From: Streptomyces sindenensis
Lineage (GTDB): Bacteria; Actinomycetota; Actinomycetes; Streptomycetales; Streptomycetaceae
DNA length: 64,000 nucleotides
Assembly: GCF_014649035.1 (NCBI RefSeq)
Contig: NZ_BMSG01000001.1
Coordinates: forward strand, 248,001 to 312,000
Direction of reading: 5' to 3'
Shown here: positions 27,685 through 37,235 of the stretch, piece after piece
Layout of the letters: each line of letters opens with the position of its first letter
How positions within the stretch are numbered: position 1 is the stretch's first letter
Translations under genes and position numbers: made by a program
The notes under the pieces: generated by a model
Seen by the model: the letters and a program-made list of their open reading frames with translations, nothing else
The model's database searches: none
What the model was told of the DNA's origin: nothing

Positions 27685-29589
27685 GTGACGGAGCACCCCA
27701 CCTCCCACGAAGGCCGGCAGCCGCTGGCTGCCCGGCCGCAGGAACGCGCCCGGCCCCGGCAGCAGGACGCCGCGGCCGCGGCCGCCGCTGCCGCGGTACC
27801 GGCTCCCGCCGCGCCGAACCCGGGTCCCGGAGCGGCCGCCGTCGCCGACGCGCAGGCGGCCACCCGCCGCGAGGGCGACCGGCTGCGGTTCGTCGGCGCG
27901 GCGACCCGCCGGATCGCCCGGGGCATAGATCTGGACGAGATCGTCCTCGGGCTGTGCCGGGCCAGTGTGCCGACGTTCTCCGACGCGATCCTGGTCTACC
28001 TCCGCGACCCGCTGCCGGTGGGCGACGAGCGCCCGGTGAGCCCCTTCGTCCTGCGGCTGCGGCGCAGCGACCGGCTGCGCGTCAGCGACGAGGAGGGCGC
28101 CGAGGCGGCCGGTTCCGAGACGGAGCGGCTGCGGCCGCTGATCCTGGACCCGCAGGCCGACCTGATGCCCGCCGCCGAGCTGTGCGAGGTGCAGGCGGGC
28201 GGGGCGCTGGCCGAGGTGCTGCGCGGCGTGCGGCCGGTCTTCGGCGACTCCGCGGCGGCGCGGGCCGCACTGCCGGAGCTGCTCGGCCCCGGCCGGTCGG
28301 TGCCCACCGGGCACCGCGCGATCCTGGCCCCGCTGCGCGGCCGGCGGCGGGTCATCGGGGCGGCGGTCTTCGTGCGCGGCACCGAACGCACCCCGTTCGA
28401 GGCCAGCGATCTGCTGGTCGCGGCGCAGTTGGCGACGCACACCGCGCTCGGCATCGACAAGGCCGTGCTGTACGGGCGCGAGGCCTACATCGCCGACGAG
28501 CTGCAGCGCACGATGCTGCCCGACTCGCTCCCCCAGCCCACCGGGGTCCGGCTCGCCTCGCGCTACCTCCCGGCGGCCGAGACGGCCCGGGTCGGCGGCG
28601 ACTGGTACGACGCGATCCCGCTGCCCGGCAGCCGGGTCGCGCTGGTCGTCGGCGATGTGATGGGCCACTCCATGACCTCGGCGGCGATCATGGGCCAGCT
28701 CCGGACGACGGCGCAGACCCTGGCGCAGCTCGACCTGCCGCCGCAGGAGGTGCTGCACCACCTGGACGAGCAGGCGCAGCGGCTCGGCAGCGACCGGATG
28801 GCGACCTGCCTGTACGCGGTGTACGACCCGGTCGCGCACCGGATCACCATCGCCAACGCCGGGCACCCGCCGCCCGTGCTGCTGCACCTGGGCGGGCGGG
28901 CCGAGGTGCTGCGGGTGCCGCCGGGCGCCCCGATCGGGGTGGGCGGCGTCGACTTCGAGGCCGTCGAGCTGGACGCGCCCGCCGGGGCCACGCTGCTCCT
29001 CTACACCGACGGTCTGGTGGAGTCGCGGCTGCGGGACGTCTGGACGGGCATCGAGCAGCTGCGGGAGCGCCTGGCGGCGACCGCGCAGCTCACCGGGGAC
29101 GACCACTCGCCGCCGTTGGAGGCGCTCTGCGACGACGTGCTGGACATGCTCGGGCCGGGTGACCGGGACGACGACATCGCGCTGCTGGCCGCCCGCTTCG
29201 ACGGGATCGCGCCGAGCGATGTGGCGTACTGGTATCTGGAGCCGGAGGACGCGGCTCCGGGGCGGGCCCGCCGACTGGCCCGGCGGGCGCTGAGCCGCTG
29301 GGGTCTGGACGAGCTGGCCGACGAGGTGGAGCTGCTGGTCAGCGAGGTCGTCACCAACGCGGTGCGCTATGCGGAGCGGCCGGTGACGCTGCGGCTGCTG
29401 CGGACCGACATTCTGCGCTGCGAGGTCGGCGACGACTCCCCGCAGTTGCCGAGGCAGCGCCGGGCGCGCGAGACGGACGAGGGCGGGCGCGGGCTGTTCC
29501 TGGTCAACCGGCTGGCCCGGCGGTGGGGAGCGACCCGGCTCTCGACCGGCAAGGTCGTGTGGTTCGAGATGGCGGCCCGGGCGCAGTAG
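27685..29589 (+). CDS. SpoIIE-family PP2C phosphatase with GAF-like and HATPase domains
   Basis: 634 aa from GTG 27685 (GGACGGA about 10 nt upstream). Low-complexity Ala/Pro N-terminus (~1-55), GAF-like sensor region (~65-270), SpoIIE/RsbU-type Ser/Thr phosphatase (~275-500) with 'ARVGGDWYDAIPL' and 'VVGDVMGHSMTSAA' metal-binding aspartates and 'LLYTDGLVESR', and a C-terminal RsbW-type anti-sigma ATPase (~510-632) with 'LVSEVVTNAVRYA' and 'DEGGRGLFLVNRLA'. Typical Streptomyces switch protein that likely dephosphorylates an anti-anti-sigma factor and may itself act as its kinase/anti-sigma partner. No transmembrane segment. Confidence 0.9.
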   Translation: MTEHPTSHEGRQPLAARPQERARPRQQDAAAAAAAAAVPAPAAPNPGPGAAAVADAQAATRREGDRLRFVGAATRRIARGIDLDEIVLGLCRASVPTFSDAILVYLRDPLPVGDERPVSPFVLRLRRSDRLRVSDEEGAEAAGSETERLRPLILDPQADLMPAAELCEVQAGGALAEVLRGVRPVFGDSAAARAALPELLGPGRSVPTGHRAILAPLRGRRRVIGAAVFVRGTERTPFEASDLLVAAQLATHTALGIDKAVLYGREAYIADELQRTMLPDSLPQPTGVRLASRYLPAAETARVGGDWYDAIPLPGSRVALVVGDVMGHSMTSAAIMGQLRTTAQTLAQLDLPPQEVLHHLDEQAQRLGSDRMATCLYAVYDPVAHRITIANAGHPPPVLLHLGGRAEVLRVPPGAPIGVGGVDFEAVELDAPAGATLLLYTDGLVESRLRDVWTGIEQLRERLAATAQLTGDDHSPPLEALCDDVLDMLGPGDRDDDIALLAARFDGIAPSDVAYWYLEPEDAAPGRARRLARRALSRWGLDELADEVELLVSEVVTNAVRYAERPVTLRLLRTDILRCEVGDDSPQLPRQRRARETDEGGRGLFLVNRLARRWGATRLSTGKVVWFEMAARAQ

Positions 29590-29601
29590 CGCGGCCCGGC
29601 G

Positions 29602-29648
29602 GACATGAGGGAGGGGGCGGGCCGTCGGCCCGCCCCCTCCCTCATGTC
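29602..29648. terminator. Hairpin terminator, near-perfect 23-bp palindrome
   Basis: Arms 29602-29624 and 29626-29648 (GACATGAGGGAGGGGGCGGGCC...) around a single T; in practice a loop of about 5 nt. Lies between two convergent genes. Confidence 0.9.
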
Positions 29649-29650
29649 GC

Positions 29651-31882
29651 TCACTGCGGGGCCACTCCGTTGTTGCCGGGCCGCTCGCCCGGCTGACCGT
29701 CCTCTTCCCCGGGCAAGGGCGGGAGCTCCGGGCTCGCGGGCGGCGTGGAGACGGGCGGGCTGCTGCTGGTGGGCGGGGCCGGCGTGGTCGGGGTCTCGCT
29801 GGGCGTCTCGCTCGGCGTCTCGGAGGGCGTGTCCGACGGGGTCGGCTCCTCGGACTCGGTGGGCTCCTCGGAGGGCGTGTCGGACGGGGTTGGCGGGGCG
29901 GGCACCTCGCCGCGCTCCACGTCCTGGAGGTCGAACGTCTTGTCCGAACCGCCGCCGAGGGCGCCGAGGGTGTAGTCGGCCCAGATCCTGGCCGGGAAGC
30001 CACTGCCGCTGGCGCGGCCGGAGTTGGCCGTACCGGTCAGGGAGACCTGCTTGCGTCCGCCGTCGCCCTCGCCGAAGAGGGCCACGACCGTGGTCAGCTC
30101 CGGGGTGTACCCGGCGAACCAGGCGGACTTGTTGTTCTCGGAGGTGCCGGTCTTGGCCGCCGCGTCGTAGGCGGGGGTGTTGGCCGCGCCCCCGGAACCG
30201 GCGTCGACGACCCCGGTGAGCCCCTTGGTCACGGTGTCGGCCGAGGCGCGGCTGATGACCTGCTCCCGCTTGGGCTTCTCGGGGTTCACCGTGCGGTCGC
30301 GGTGCTCGGCGGACTGGAGGATGTGCGGGGTGACCTTCTGGCCGTGGTTGTCGAGCGTGGCGTACACGCCGGCCATGTCCCAGGTCGAGGCGTTCATGGT
30401 GCCGAGGGTGACGGCGGGGCGCTCGGGGAAGTTCTTGTCCGGTACGCCGAGGGCGAGGGCGGTCTCCTTGGCCTTGGCCGGCGTCACGTCCACGATCATC
30501 TGGGCGAACACGGAGTTGACCGAGCTGTTCATGGCCTTCTGGACGGAGATCGGACCGTAGTCCCGGTCGTCCTGGTTCTGCGGGTTGAACGGGGTGTCGC
30601 TGCCGACGACGGGCCGCTTGCTGGTGCCGTCGTAGATGGTGTCGAGCCCGATCAGGCTGCCGTCCTGGGTCGTCGACTCGTTCTCCAGGGCCGAGGCGAG
30701 CACCAGCGGCTTGAAGGTGGAGGCGGGCTGGTAGTCCTGGCGGGTGGCGTTGCTGATGTAGTGCTTGATGTAGTCCTCGCCGCCGTACAGCGCGACGACC
30801 TTGCCGGTCTTCGGGTCGACGGAGGTGGCGCCGGCCTGGACGGTGGCGTCGACCTTGTTGCCCTCGCGGTCGAGCTTGGACTCCAGCTGGTCGTCGACCG
30901 CCTTCTCCAGGGCCTGCTGGCGCTTCTTGTCGATGGTGAGCGTGAACGTCCAGCCGCCGGCGTCACGGTCCTGCTCGGTGACGCCCTGCTTCTCCAGCTC
31001 CTTGTTGGCCGCCTCGACGAGATAGCCGGTCTGGCCCTCCATGCCCGCGGCCGGCTTCGGCTTCTGCGGGTAGGCGAACTTCAGCTTCGCCTTCTCGGAC
31101 TCGGTCAGCCAGTCCATCTCGACCATGTTGCGCAGGGTGTAGGCCCAGCGCTCCTTGACCAGCTTCTTGCCGGTGTCGCTTGCGGTCGCCCAGTCGTACT
31201 GGCTGGGGGCCTGGAGGAGGGAGGCGAGGTAGGCGCCCTGGGAGACGTTCAGGTCCTTGGCGTCGATGCCGTAGTAGGCCTGGGCGGCGGCCTGGATGCC
31301 GCTGGCGCCGCGACCGTAGTAGGCGGTGTTGATGTACCCGGCGAGGATCTGGTCCTTGGACATCTGCTGGTCGATCTTGAGGGAGATCACCAGTTCCTGG
31401 AGCTTGCGGCTCACGGTGGGGGCCTGCGACAGGTAGTAGTTCTTCACGTACTGCTGGGTGATGGTCGAGCCACCCTGCTTGCCCTTGCCGCTGAGCGTGT
31501 TGAGCACACCCCGGGTGGTGCCCTTCAGGTCGACGCCCTGGTCCTTGTAGAACGTCTTGTTCTCGGCGGCGACGAAGGCGTGCTGGACCTTCTTCGGCAC
31601 CTCGTCCAGGTCGACGATCTGGCGGTTGACACCCTTGCCGGTCCGGGCGAGGACCGTGCCGTCGCTGTACTTGTAGACGTTGCTCTGCCGCTCCGCCATG
31701 GCGTTGGCGGCGGGAACGTCGACGTACAGGTAGAGCGCGCCGAAGGCGCCCATGCCCAGCAGGACGATCCCGAAGAACGTGCCCAGCAGCTTCTTCCACG
31801 TGAAGAGTCTGCGTATGCCGCCGCTCTTCGCGGCCCGGCGCGACTCCTGCGCCTGGGCTCGTCGCGCATCCGCTCGACCCAT
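29651..31882 (-). CDS. Class A penicillin-binding protein (transglycosylase/transpeptidase)
   Basis: 743 aa bifunctional peptidoglycan synthase. Basic cytosolic N-terminus, one TM at ~30-55 (LLGTFFGIVLLGMGAFGALYLYV), GT51 glycosyltransferase ~75-250 ('VAAENKTFYKDQGVD', 'GGSTITQQYVKNYYL', 'GRGASGIQAAAQAYYG'), transpeptidase ~330-640 with active-site 'PASTFKP' (SxxK), 'SSVNS' (SxN) and 'AKTGTSE' (KTG). The C-terminal ~100 residues are a Pro/Ser/Thr/Glu repeat (SETPSETPSETP), a wall-spanning or flexible tail common in Streptomyces PBPs. All catalytic motifs are intact. Confidence 0.94.
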   Translation of the reverse strand: MGRADARRAQAQESRRAAKSGGIRRLFTWKKLLGTFFGIVLLGMGAFGALYLYVDVPAANAMAERQSNVYKYSDGTVLARTGKGVNRQIVDLDEVPKKVQHAFVAAENKTFYKDQGVDLKGTTRGVLNTLSGKGKQGGSTITQQYVKNYYLSQAPTVSRKLQELVISLKIDQQMSKDQILAGYINTAYYGRGASGIQAAAQAYYGIDAKDLNVSQGAYLASLLQAPSQYDWATASDTGKKLVKERWAYTLRNMVEMDWLTESEKAKLKFAYPQKPKPAAGMEGQTGYLVEAANKELEKQGVTEQDRDAGGWTFTLTIDKKRQQALEKAVDDQLESKLDREGNKVDATVQAGATSVDPKTGKVVALYGGEDYIKHYISNATRQDYQPASTFKPLVLASALENESTTQDGSLIGLDTIYDGTSKRPVVGSDTPFNPQNQDDRDYGPISVQKAMNSSVNSVFAQMIVDVTPAKAKETALALGVPDKNFPERPAVTLGTMNASTWDMAGVYATLDNHGQKVTPHILQSAEHRDRTVNPEKPKREQVISRASADTVTKGLTGVVDAGSGGAANTPAYDAAAKTGTSENNKSAWFAGYTPELTTVVALFGEGDGGRKQVSLTGTANSGRASGSGFPARIWADYTLGALGGGSDKTFDLQDVERGEVPAPPTPSDTPSEEPTESEEPTPSDTPSETPSETPSETPTTPAPPTSSSPPVSTPPASPELPPLPGEEDGQPGERPGNNGVAPQ

Positions 31883-32068
31883 TGGTGTGTTGCTCCCGCT
31901 TCTCTGCTCGGCCGGTTCGCTCGGCTCCCTCTGTTCGCTCAGACCTGCCAGCTAACACCGACGACAGGGACAAAAGACAAGCGATCCGGCCTTTTACGGA
32001 CGTGAGAATCAGCACCCGCCTCTACAGGAACCGACTCCCCAGGGGTGGACAAGGTTGCGAAAGCCATT

Positions 32069-32084
32069 AATGTGTAATCACATT
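32069..32084. promoter_or_regulatory. Palindrome upstream of SPFH gene
   Basis: AATGTG-TAAT-CACATT, perfect 6-bp arms, in an AT-rich island 39 nt before the SPFH start. Candidate operator or overlapping promoter; the cognate regulator is not identified (a GntR-type site is possible). Confidence 0.45.
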
Positions 32085-32122
32085 GCTAGCGCAGTGCGAT
32101 ACCGCGTCGAACGGGGGACCTC

Positions 32123-33094
32123 ATGACCGAACAGCACGAGAACCACCACGCGCACGCCCCGGCGGCGGATCTCTCCGTCGACGCCCCCGACATGCCCGCG
32201 CCGCAGGTCAGGGAGGTCGTCGCGCACTCCATCCCGGGCGGCCTCGGGCTGCTGCTGACCGTGCTCGGCGTCTTCGCCGGCATCGGTCTGAGCATCTTCG
32301 GCGGAGTGATCGGGGCGAACGGCAACAACGCGGTCGGCGTCCCGGTCCTCATCTTCGGGGTGCTCCTGGTGCTCACCTCGTTCTTCTGCATGAGCGGTGT
32401 GAAGATGGTCGCTCCGGGCGAGGCCCGGGTGATCCAGCTCTTCGGCCGGTACGTCGGAACCATCCGCACCGACGGGCTCCGCTGGGTCAACCCGCTGACC
32501 TCCAGCCAGAAGATCTCCACCCGCGTCCGCAACCACGAGACCGCCGTCCTCAAGGTCAACGACGCCTACGGCAACCCGATCGAGCTGGCCGCGATCGTGG
32601 TCTGGAAGGTCGAGGACACCGCCCAGGCGCTCTTCGAGGTCGACGACTTCCTGGAGTTCGTCGCCACCCAGACCGAGTCGGCCGTCCGGCACATCGCCCT
32701 GGAGTACCCGTACGACGCCCACGAGGAGGACGGCCTCTCGCTGCGCGGCAACGCCGAGGAGATCACCGAGAAGCTGGCCGCCGAGCTGACCGCCCGGGTG
32801 CAGGCGGCGGGCGTCCGGATCATCGAGTCGCGCTTCAGCCACCTCGCGTACGCCCCCGAGATCGCGTCCGCCATGCTCCAGCGCCAGCAGGCCGGCGCGG
32901 TCGTCGCGGCCCGCCAGCAGATCGTCGAGGGCGCGGTGGGCATGGTCGAGATGGCCCTGCACCGGATCGCCGAGCAGGACATCGTGGAGCTGGACTCCGA
33001 GCGGAAGGCCGCCATGGTCAGCAATCTGATGGTGGTGCTGTGCGGTGACCGCAGCGCGCAGCCGGTCCTCAACACGGGCACCCTCTACCAGTGA
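32123..33094 (+). CDS. SPFH/band 7 (stomatin/flotillin-like) membrane protein
   Basis: 323 aa. Polar N-terminus, two hydrophobic segments at ~37-60 and ~68-90, then the SPFH core from ~95: '[20 protein letters not shown]', '[17 protein letters not shown]', '[21 protein letters not shown]', '[16 protein letters not shown]' and a helical C-terminal part ending in '[19 protein letters not shown]'. Membrane scaffold of unknown specific role. The stop overlaps the start of the following RHH-type gene (GTGA), a pairing seen repeatedly in actinobacteria. Confidence 0.88.
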   Translation: MTEQHENHHAHAPAADLSVDAPDMPAPQVREVVAHSIPGGLGLLLTVLGVFAGIGLSIFGGVIGANGNNAVGVPVLIFGVLLVLTSFFCMSGVKMVAPGEARVIQLFGRYVGTIRTDGLRWVNPLTSSQKISTRVRNHETAVLKVNDAYGNPIELAAIVVWKVEDTAQALFEVDDFLEFVATQTESAVRHIALEYPYDAHEEDGLSLRGNAEEITEKLAAELTARVQAAGVRIIESRFSHLAYAPEIASAMLQRQQAGAVVAARQQIVEGAVGMVEMALHRIAEQDIVELDSERKAAMVSNLMVVLCGDRSAQPVLNTGTLYQ

Positions 33095-33390
33095 CCGACC
33101 AGACGCCTCCCCGGCGGACGGCGGCGTCCCGGTCGCAGCAGCGCAAGCAGATGCTGCTGCGGCTGGATCCCGCGGTGCACGACGCGCTCGCCCGGTGGGC
33201 CTCCGACGAACTGCGCAGCGCCAACGCGCAGATCGAGTTCCTGCTGCGGCGGGCGCTCGCGGAGGCGGGCCGGCTGCCCGGGGCCGCGCGGCCGATCCCC
33301 CGGCGGGGACGGCCCCCCGGACAGCCGCCGAAGGAGCCGCCGGAGGAGCCGGAGACCCCGCCCGGGACCGGCGGCCGGGACACCCCGTAG
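33091..33390 (+). CDS. Arc/ribbon-helix-helix-type small protein
   Basis: 99 aa, GTG start overlapping the SPFH stop. Residues ~15-58 fit an Arc-like ribbon-helix-helix fold: strand 'KQMLLRLDPAVHDALARWA', second helix 'SANAQIEFLLRRALAEAG'. The tail is proline-rich. It resembles antitoxin-like DNA-binding proteins, but there is no toxin partner; the partner is the SPFH protein. May autoregulate the pair. Confidence 0.75.
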   Translation: MTDQTPPRRTAASRSQQRKQMLLRLDPAVHDALARWASDELRSANAQIEFLLRRALAEAGRLPGAARPIPRRGRPPGQPPKEPPEEPETPPGTGGRDTP

Positions 33391-33418
33391 CACCGCGCCC
33401 CCGGTACGTACCGACCCC

Positions 33419-33454
33419 GCGACCCCGGCCCGCTCCTGGGCCGGGGTCGCTTTT
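33419..33454 (+). terminator. Intrinsic terminator with T-run
   Basis: Stem GCGACCCCGGCCC (33419-33431) / GGGCCGGGGTCGC (33438-33450), loop GCTCCT, followed by TTTT. Ends the SPFH-RHH operon. Confidence 0.88.
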
Positions 33455-33461
33455 CGGACGC

Positions 33462-33490
33462 GTATACATCAGGGGTATACACACCGTGTA
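33462..33490 (+). promoter_or_regulatory. PadR promoter/operator
   Basis: GTATAC-ATCAGGG-GTATAC at 33462-33480, two copies of a 6-bp palindrome 13 nt apart, immediately before the padR start. It fits autorepression by the PadR protein and probably overlaps the promoter. Confidence 0.55.
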
Positions 33491-33501
33491 GAGTGCTCCT
33501 C

Positions 33502-34026
33502 ATGTCTATCGGTCACACCCTCCTCGGGCTCCTGGAGTCCGGCCCCCGCCACGGCTACGACCTGAAGCGGACCTTCGACGAGAAGTTCGGCCAGGACCGC
33601 CCGCTCCACTACGGCCAGGTCTATTCGACGATGTCCCGGCTTCTGAAGAACGGGCTCGTCGAGGTCGACGGCGTCGAGAGCGAAGGAGGCCCCGAGCGCA
33701 AGCGGTACGCCATCACCGACGCCGGGATCACCGATGTCTCGCAGTGGCTGGCCCAGCCCGAGAAGCCGGAGCCCTACCTCCAGTCCACGCTCTACACCAA
33801 GGTCGTCCTCGCGCTGCTGACCGACCGCAGCGCGGCCGACCTCCTGGACACCCAGCGCTCGGCGCATCTGCGGATGATGCGCATCCTCACCGACCGCAAG
33901 CGCCAGGGCGACCTCGCCGACCAGTTGATCTGCGACCACGCCCTGTTCCACCTCGAAGCCGATCTCCGCTGGCTGGAACTGACCGCCGCCCGGCTCGACC
34001 AGCTCGCCAAGGTGGTGGCTCCGTGA
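33502..34026 (+). CDS. PadR family transcriptional regulator
   Basis: 174 aa. N-terminal winged helix: 'LLGLLESGPRHGYDLKRTFDE', 'YGQVYSTMSRLLKNGLVEVDG', 'ERKRYAITDAGITDVSQWL'; C-terminal helical Vir_act-like dimerisation part. The ATG at 33502 is preferred over the in-frame codon at 33493 because it matches family starts. It overlaps the ABC ATPase start (GTGA), so the repressor and its transporter are co-expressed, the usual layout for drug- or peptide-responsive PadR operons. Confidence 0.9.
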   Translation: MSIGHTLLGLLESGPRHGYDLKRTFDEKFGQDRPLHYGQVYSTMSRLLKNGLVEVDGVESEGGPERKRYAITDAGITDVSQWLAQPEKPEPYLQSTLYTKVVLALLTDRSAADLLDTQRSAHLRMMRILTDRKRQGDLADQLICDHALFHLEADLRWLELTAARLDQLAKVVAP

Positions 34027-34709
34027 TTCCCGAAGGCTCCCTGCTCGCCGCGCACGATCTGCGCAAGACCTACGGTTCGACGCCCGCCCTGGACGGCGCG
34101 TCGTTCTCCGTGCACCCCGGCGAGGTCGTCGCCGTGATGGGCCCCTCCGGCTCCGGCAAGTCGACGCTGCTGCACTGCCTGGCCGGGATCATCACGCCCG
34201 ACTCCGGCACCATCACCTACGCGGGCCGCGAGCTGTCCGCGATGTCGGACGCCGAGCGCAGCGCCCTGCGGCGCAGCGAGTTCGGCTTCGTCTTCCAGTT
34301 CGGCCAGCTCGTCCCCGAGCTGACCTGCGTGGAGAACGTCGCCCTGCCGCTGCGGCTCAACGGTGTGCGGCGCAGGGCGGCCGAGCGCACCGCGCTGGAG
34401 TGGATGGAGCGCCTGGAGGTCGACGACCTCGGATCCAAGCGCCCCGGCGAGGTCTCCGGCGGACAGGGCCAGCGGGTCGCCGTGGCCCGAGCGCTGGCCG
34501 GCTCACCGAAGGTGATCTTCGCGGACGAGCCGACGGGCGCCCTGGACTCCCTCAATGGCGAGCGGGTGATGGAGCTGCTCACCGAGGCCGCCCGGTCCGC
34601 CAACGTCGCCGTGGTCCTGGTGACCCACGAGGCCCGGGTCGCCGCCTACTCCGACCGTGACGTCACCGTGCGCGACGGCCGGGCCCGGGATCTGGAGCAC
34701 TCCGCATGA
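34023..34709 (+). CDS. ABC transporter ATP-binding protein (MacB/LolD type)
   Basis: 228 aa, GTG start inside the padR stop. Walker A 'GPSGSGKSTLLHC', Q-loop 'FQFGQLVPELT', signature 'VSGGQGQRVAVARAL', Walker B 'VIFADEPTGALDS', H-loop 'VLVTHEARV'. Works with the FtsX-type permease encoded next, start and stop overlapping (ATGA). Likely peptide or drug export or sensing rather than nutrient import, since no binding protein is present. Confidence 0.92.
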   Translation: MIPEGSLLAAHDLRKTYGSTPALDGASFSVHPGEVVAVMGPSGSGKSTLLHCLAGIITPDSGTITYAGRELSAMSDAERSALRRSEFGFVFQFGQLVPELTCVENVALPLRLNGVRRRAAERTALEWMERLEVDDLGSKRPGEVSGGQGQRVAVARALAGSPKVIFADEPTGALDSLNGERVMELLTEAARSANVAVVLVTHEARVAAYSDRDVTVRDGRARDLEHSA

Positions 34710-37099
34710 CCCTGCTCGACTCCCCCACGGTCCTGCCCGCCGCGCCGAAGAGCCCGAAGCCGCCCTCGCGCGCGGCGGCGATCCTCCGCGACCTCGGCCT
34801 GGGCGTCCGGTTCGCCGCCGCCGGCGGCCGCGAGGGCTGGATCCGTACGCTGCTGACCGCCGTCGGTGTCGGCCTCGGCGTCACGCTGCTGCTGCTCGCC
34901 TCCTCCGTACCGCATCTGCTCGACGAACGGAACGCACGCGAGCAGGCCCGCAGCGAGGTGAAGGTCTCCGCCAAGGCCTCGGCGAAGACGGACGCCTCGG
35001 TGCTGCGGCTCGACACCAGCACGGAGTACCGCGACCGGACCGTCGTCGGCCGGCTGCTGCGCGCCGACGGCTCGGCGCCCGTCCGCCCGCCGGGGGTGGC
35101 CCGCTTCCCCGGGCCGGACGAGATGGTGGTCTCCCCCGCGCTCAAGGAGCTGCTGGAAGCCCCCGGCAGCGAACTGCTGCGCGAGCGGCTGGCGTACGAC
35201 ATCGTCGGCACGATCGGTGACGCCGGACTGCGCTCCCCCAACGAGCTGTTCTACTACGCGGGCAGCGACACCCTGACGCCCGCGGCGGGCGCCGGCCGGA
35301 TCTCCGGATACGGGGCCGACCGTCCCGCCGACCCGCTCCCGCCGCTGCTGGTCGTGCTGACCGTCATGGTCTGCGTCGTGCTGCTGGTGCCGGTCGCCAT
35401 CTTCATCGCCACCGCCGTGCGCTTCGGCGGCGACCGGCGCGACCGCAGGCTCGCGGCGCTGCGTCTGGTCGGCGCGGACATCCGTACCACCCGGCGCGTC
35501 GCCGCCGGTGAGGCCCTCTTCGGGGCGGTCCTCGGACTGCTGATCGGGCTGGTCTTCTTCCTGGTGGGACGGGAGTTCGTCGGCTCGGTGGAGATCTGGG
35601 ACGTCAGCGCGTTCCCGGCCGACGTGGTGCCCGATCCGCTGCTCGCCCTGCTGATCACGGTGACGGTGCCGCTGACCGCCGTGCTCGTCACGCTGGTCGC
35701 GATGCGCTCGGTGGCGATCGAACCGCTGGGTGTCGTACGCCGGGGGAAGAACCGCGGCCGCCGGCTCTGGTGGCGGCTGCTCGTGCCCGTCGCGGGTCTG
35801 GCGGTGCTCGGGCTCACCGGCCGGGTCGACGAGTACGCGTACGAGCCCGTGAAGCCGTTCCCGATCGCGGGCGGGGCCGTGCTGGTGCTGGTCGGTCTCG
35901 CCCTGCTGCTGCCGTGGCTGGTCGAGGCGTGTGTGAAGCGGCTGCGCGGCGGTCCGGTGCCCTGGCAACTGGCCGTGCGCAGGCTCCAGCTCAGTAGCGA
36001 GGCCGCGTCCCGCGCGGTCAGCGGGGTCACGGTGGCGGTGGCGGGGGCGATCGCCCTCCAGATGCTGTTCGCGGCGATGAACGCCGACTTCAACCGGGCG
36101 ACCGGCCAGGACCCCGCACGGGCCCAGTTCGCCGCGTACTCGGAGGACGTCACCGGCGAGGCGGCCACCTCGGCCATCGAGAAGTTCCGCGCCACCAAGG
36201 GCGTGGAGATGGTGATCGGCTCGGTGCAGGCGTACGCCTCCAAGCCCGGCGTCTACACGGACGACGACATCCCGCCGACCACCTCGATGACCGTCGGCAC
36301 CTGCGACACCCTGCGCGAACTGGCCCGGATCACCTCCTGCGAGGACGGCGACACCTTCGTCGTCCACCCGCCGGGCGACCAGGACATGTCCGCCTGGGTC
36401 GACCGCACGGCCCGCAAGGGCAAGGTGGTCGAGATCGGCACCGGGGAGGGCAAGCCGCTGCGGTGGACGCTGCCCGCCGGCTCGCCGACCGTGCAGGGCC
36501 GCAAGGACCCGATGGGCGACACGCACTACGGGATCATGGCCACCACCGGCGCGGTCGACGCGAGTGCGCTGCCCGGCGCGCAGATCACCGCCCAGATCCG
36601 GGTCGACAGGAGCGTGCCGGACGTCGCCGAGTACGTACGGAACACGGCGGCCCGCATCGATCCCGGGATGCGCTTCATCACCCTGGACTCGGTGGAGCGC
36701 GACCGCCAGTACGACAGCATCCAGACCGGGCTCAAGGTCGGGGCGAGTGTGGTGCTGCTGCTGATCGCGGCCTCGATGCTGGTCTCCCAGGTGGAGCAGT
36801 TGCGCGAGCGCAAGCGGCTGCTGTCGGTGCTGGTCGCCTTCGGCACCCGGCGTACGACGATGGGCTGGTCGGTGCTGTGGCAGACCGCCGTCCCGGTCTT
36901 CCTCGGCCTGGTGGTCGCGGTCGCGGGCGGGCTGGGGCTGGGCGCGGTGCTGGCCTGGATGATCGCGAAGTCCGTCTCCGACTGGTGGCTGTTCCTGCCG
37001 CTGACGGGGGTCGGCGCGGGGCTGATCCTGCTGGTGACGGCGGCGTCGATGCCCTCGCTGTGGCGGCTGATGCGGCCGGACGGGCTGCGGACGGAGTAG
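34706..37099 (+). CDS. ABC transporter permease, FtsX family
   Basis: 797 aa. One TM near 55-72, a first FtsX-like block (~210-345: 'LVVLTVMVCVVLLVPVAIFIATAV', 'RRDRRLAALRLVGADIRTTRR', then further TMs), a middle pair of TMs (~350-410), a large extracytoplasmic region (~450-665), and a second FtsX block (~680-790 with 'RERKRLLSVLVAFGTRRTTMG'). This is the two-FtsX-domain layout of MacB-like efflux or lipid-perturbation permeases. Co-transcribed with the ATPase and PadR. Confidence 0.88.
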   Translation: MTLLDSPTVLPAAPKSPKPPSRAAAILRDLGLGVRFAAAGGREGWIRTLLTAVGVGLGVTLLLLASSVPHLLDERNAREQARSEVKVSAKASAKTDASVLRLDTSTEYRDRTVVGRLLRADGSAPVRPPGVARFPGPDEMVVSPALKELLEAPGSELLRERLAYDIVGTIGDAGLRSPNELFYYAGSDTLTPAAGAGRISGYGADRPADPLPPLLVVLTVMVCVVLLVPVAIFIATAVRFGGDRRDRRLAALRLVGADIRTTRRVAAGEALFGAVLGLLIGLVFFLVGREFVGSVEIWDVSAFPADVVPDPLLALLITVTVPLTAVLVTLVAMRSVAIEPLGVVRRGKNRGRRLWWRLLVPVAGLAVLGLTGRVDEYAYEPVKPFPIAGGAVLVLVGLALLLPWLVEACVKRLRGGPVPWQLAVRRLQLSSEAASRAVSGVTVAVAGAIALQMLFAAMNADFNRATGQDPARAQFAAYSEDVTGEAATSAIEKFRATKGVEMVIGSVQAYASKPGVYTDDDIPPTTSMTVGTCDTLRELARITSCEDGDTFVVHPPGDQDMSAWVDRTARKGKVVEIGTGEGKPLRWTLPAGSPTVQGRKDPMGDTHYGIMATTGAVDASALPGAQITAQIRVDRSVPDVAEYVRNTAARIDPGMRFITLDSVERDRQYDSIQTGLKVGASVVLLLIAASMLVSQVEQLRERKRLLSVLVAFGTRRTTMGWSVLWQTAVPVFLGLVVAVAGGLGLGAVLAWMIAKSVSDWWLFLPLTGVGAGLILLVTAASMPSLWRLMRPDGLRTE

Positions 37100-37112
37100 C
37101 GGGAGCGGGGAC

Positions 37113-37154
37113 CATGCGGGTGCGGCCGGGCGGACGTCCGGCCGCACCCGCATG
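37113..37154 (+). terminator. Hairpin terminator after ABC operon
   Basis: Arms 37113-37129 (CATGCGGGTGCGGCCGG) and 37138-37154, loop GCGGACGT. Lies between the ABC operon and the convergent oxyR. Confidence 0.85.
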
Positions 37155-37210
37155 CGTTCACCGGCCGTCACACCCGCATGCGTTCACCGGCCGCCGCACC
37201 CTGATGCGGT
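37143..37210. repeat. 26-bp direct repeat derived from the terminator arm
   Basis: Two 26-bp units (37143-37168, 37169-37194), CGCACCCGCATGCGTTCACCGGCCG-type, plus a degenerate third to about 37210. The unit contains the right arm of the preceding terminator, so it may have arisen by slippage at the hairpin. Confidence 0.75.
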
Positions 37211-37235
37211 CGTACGGGACGGGTGTCGTCCCCGT

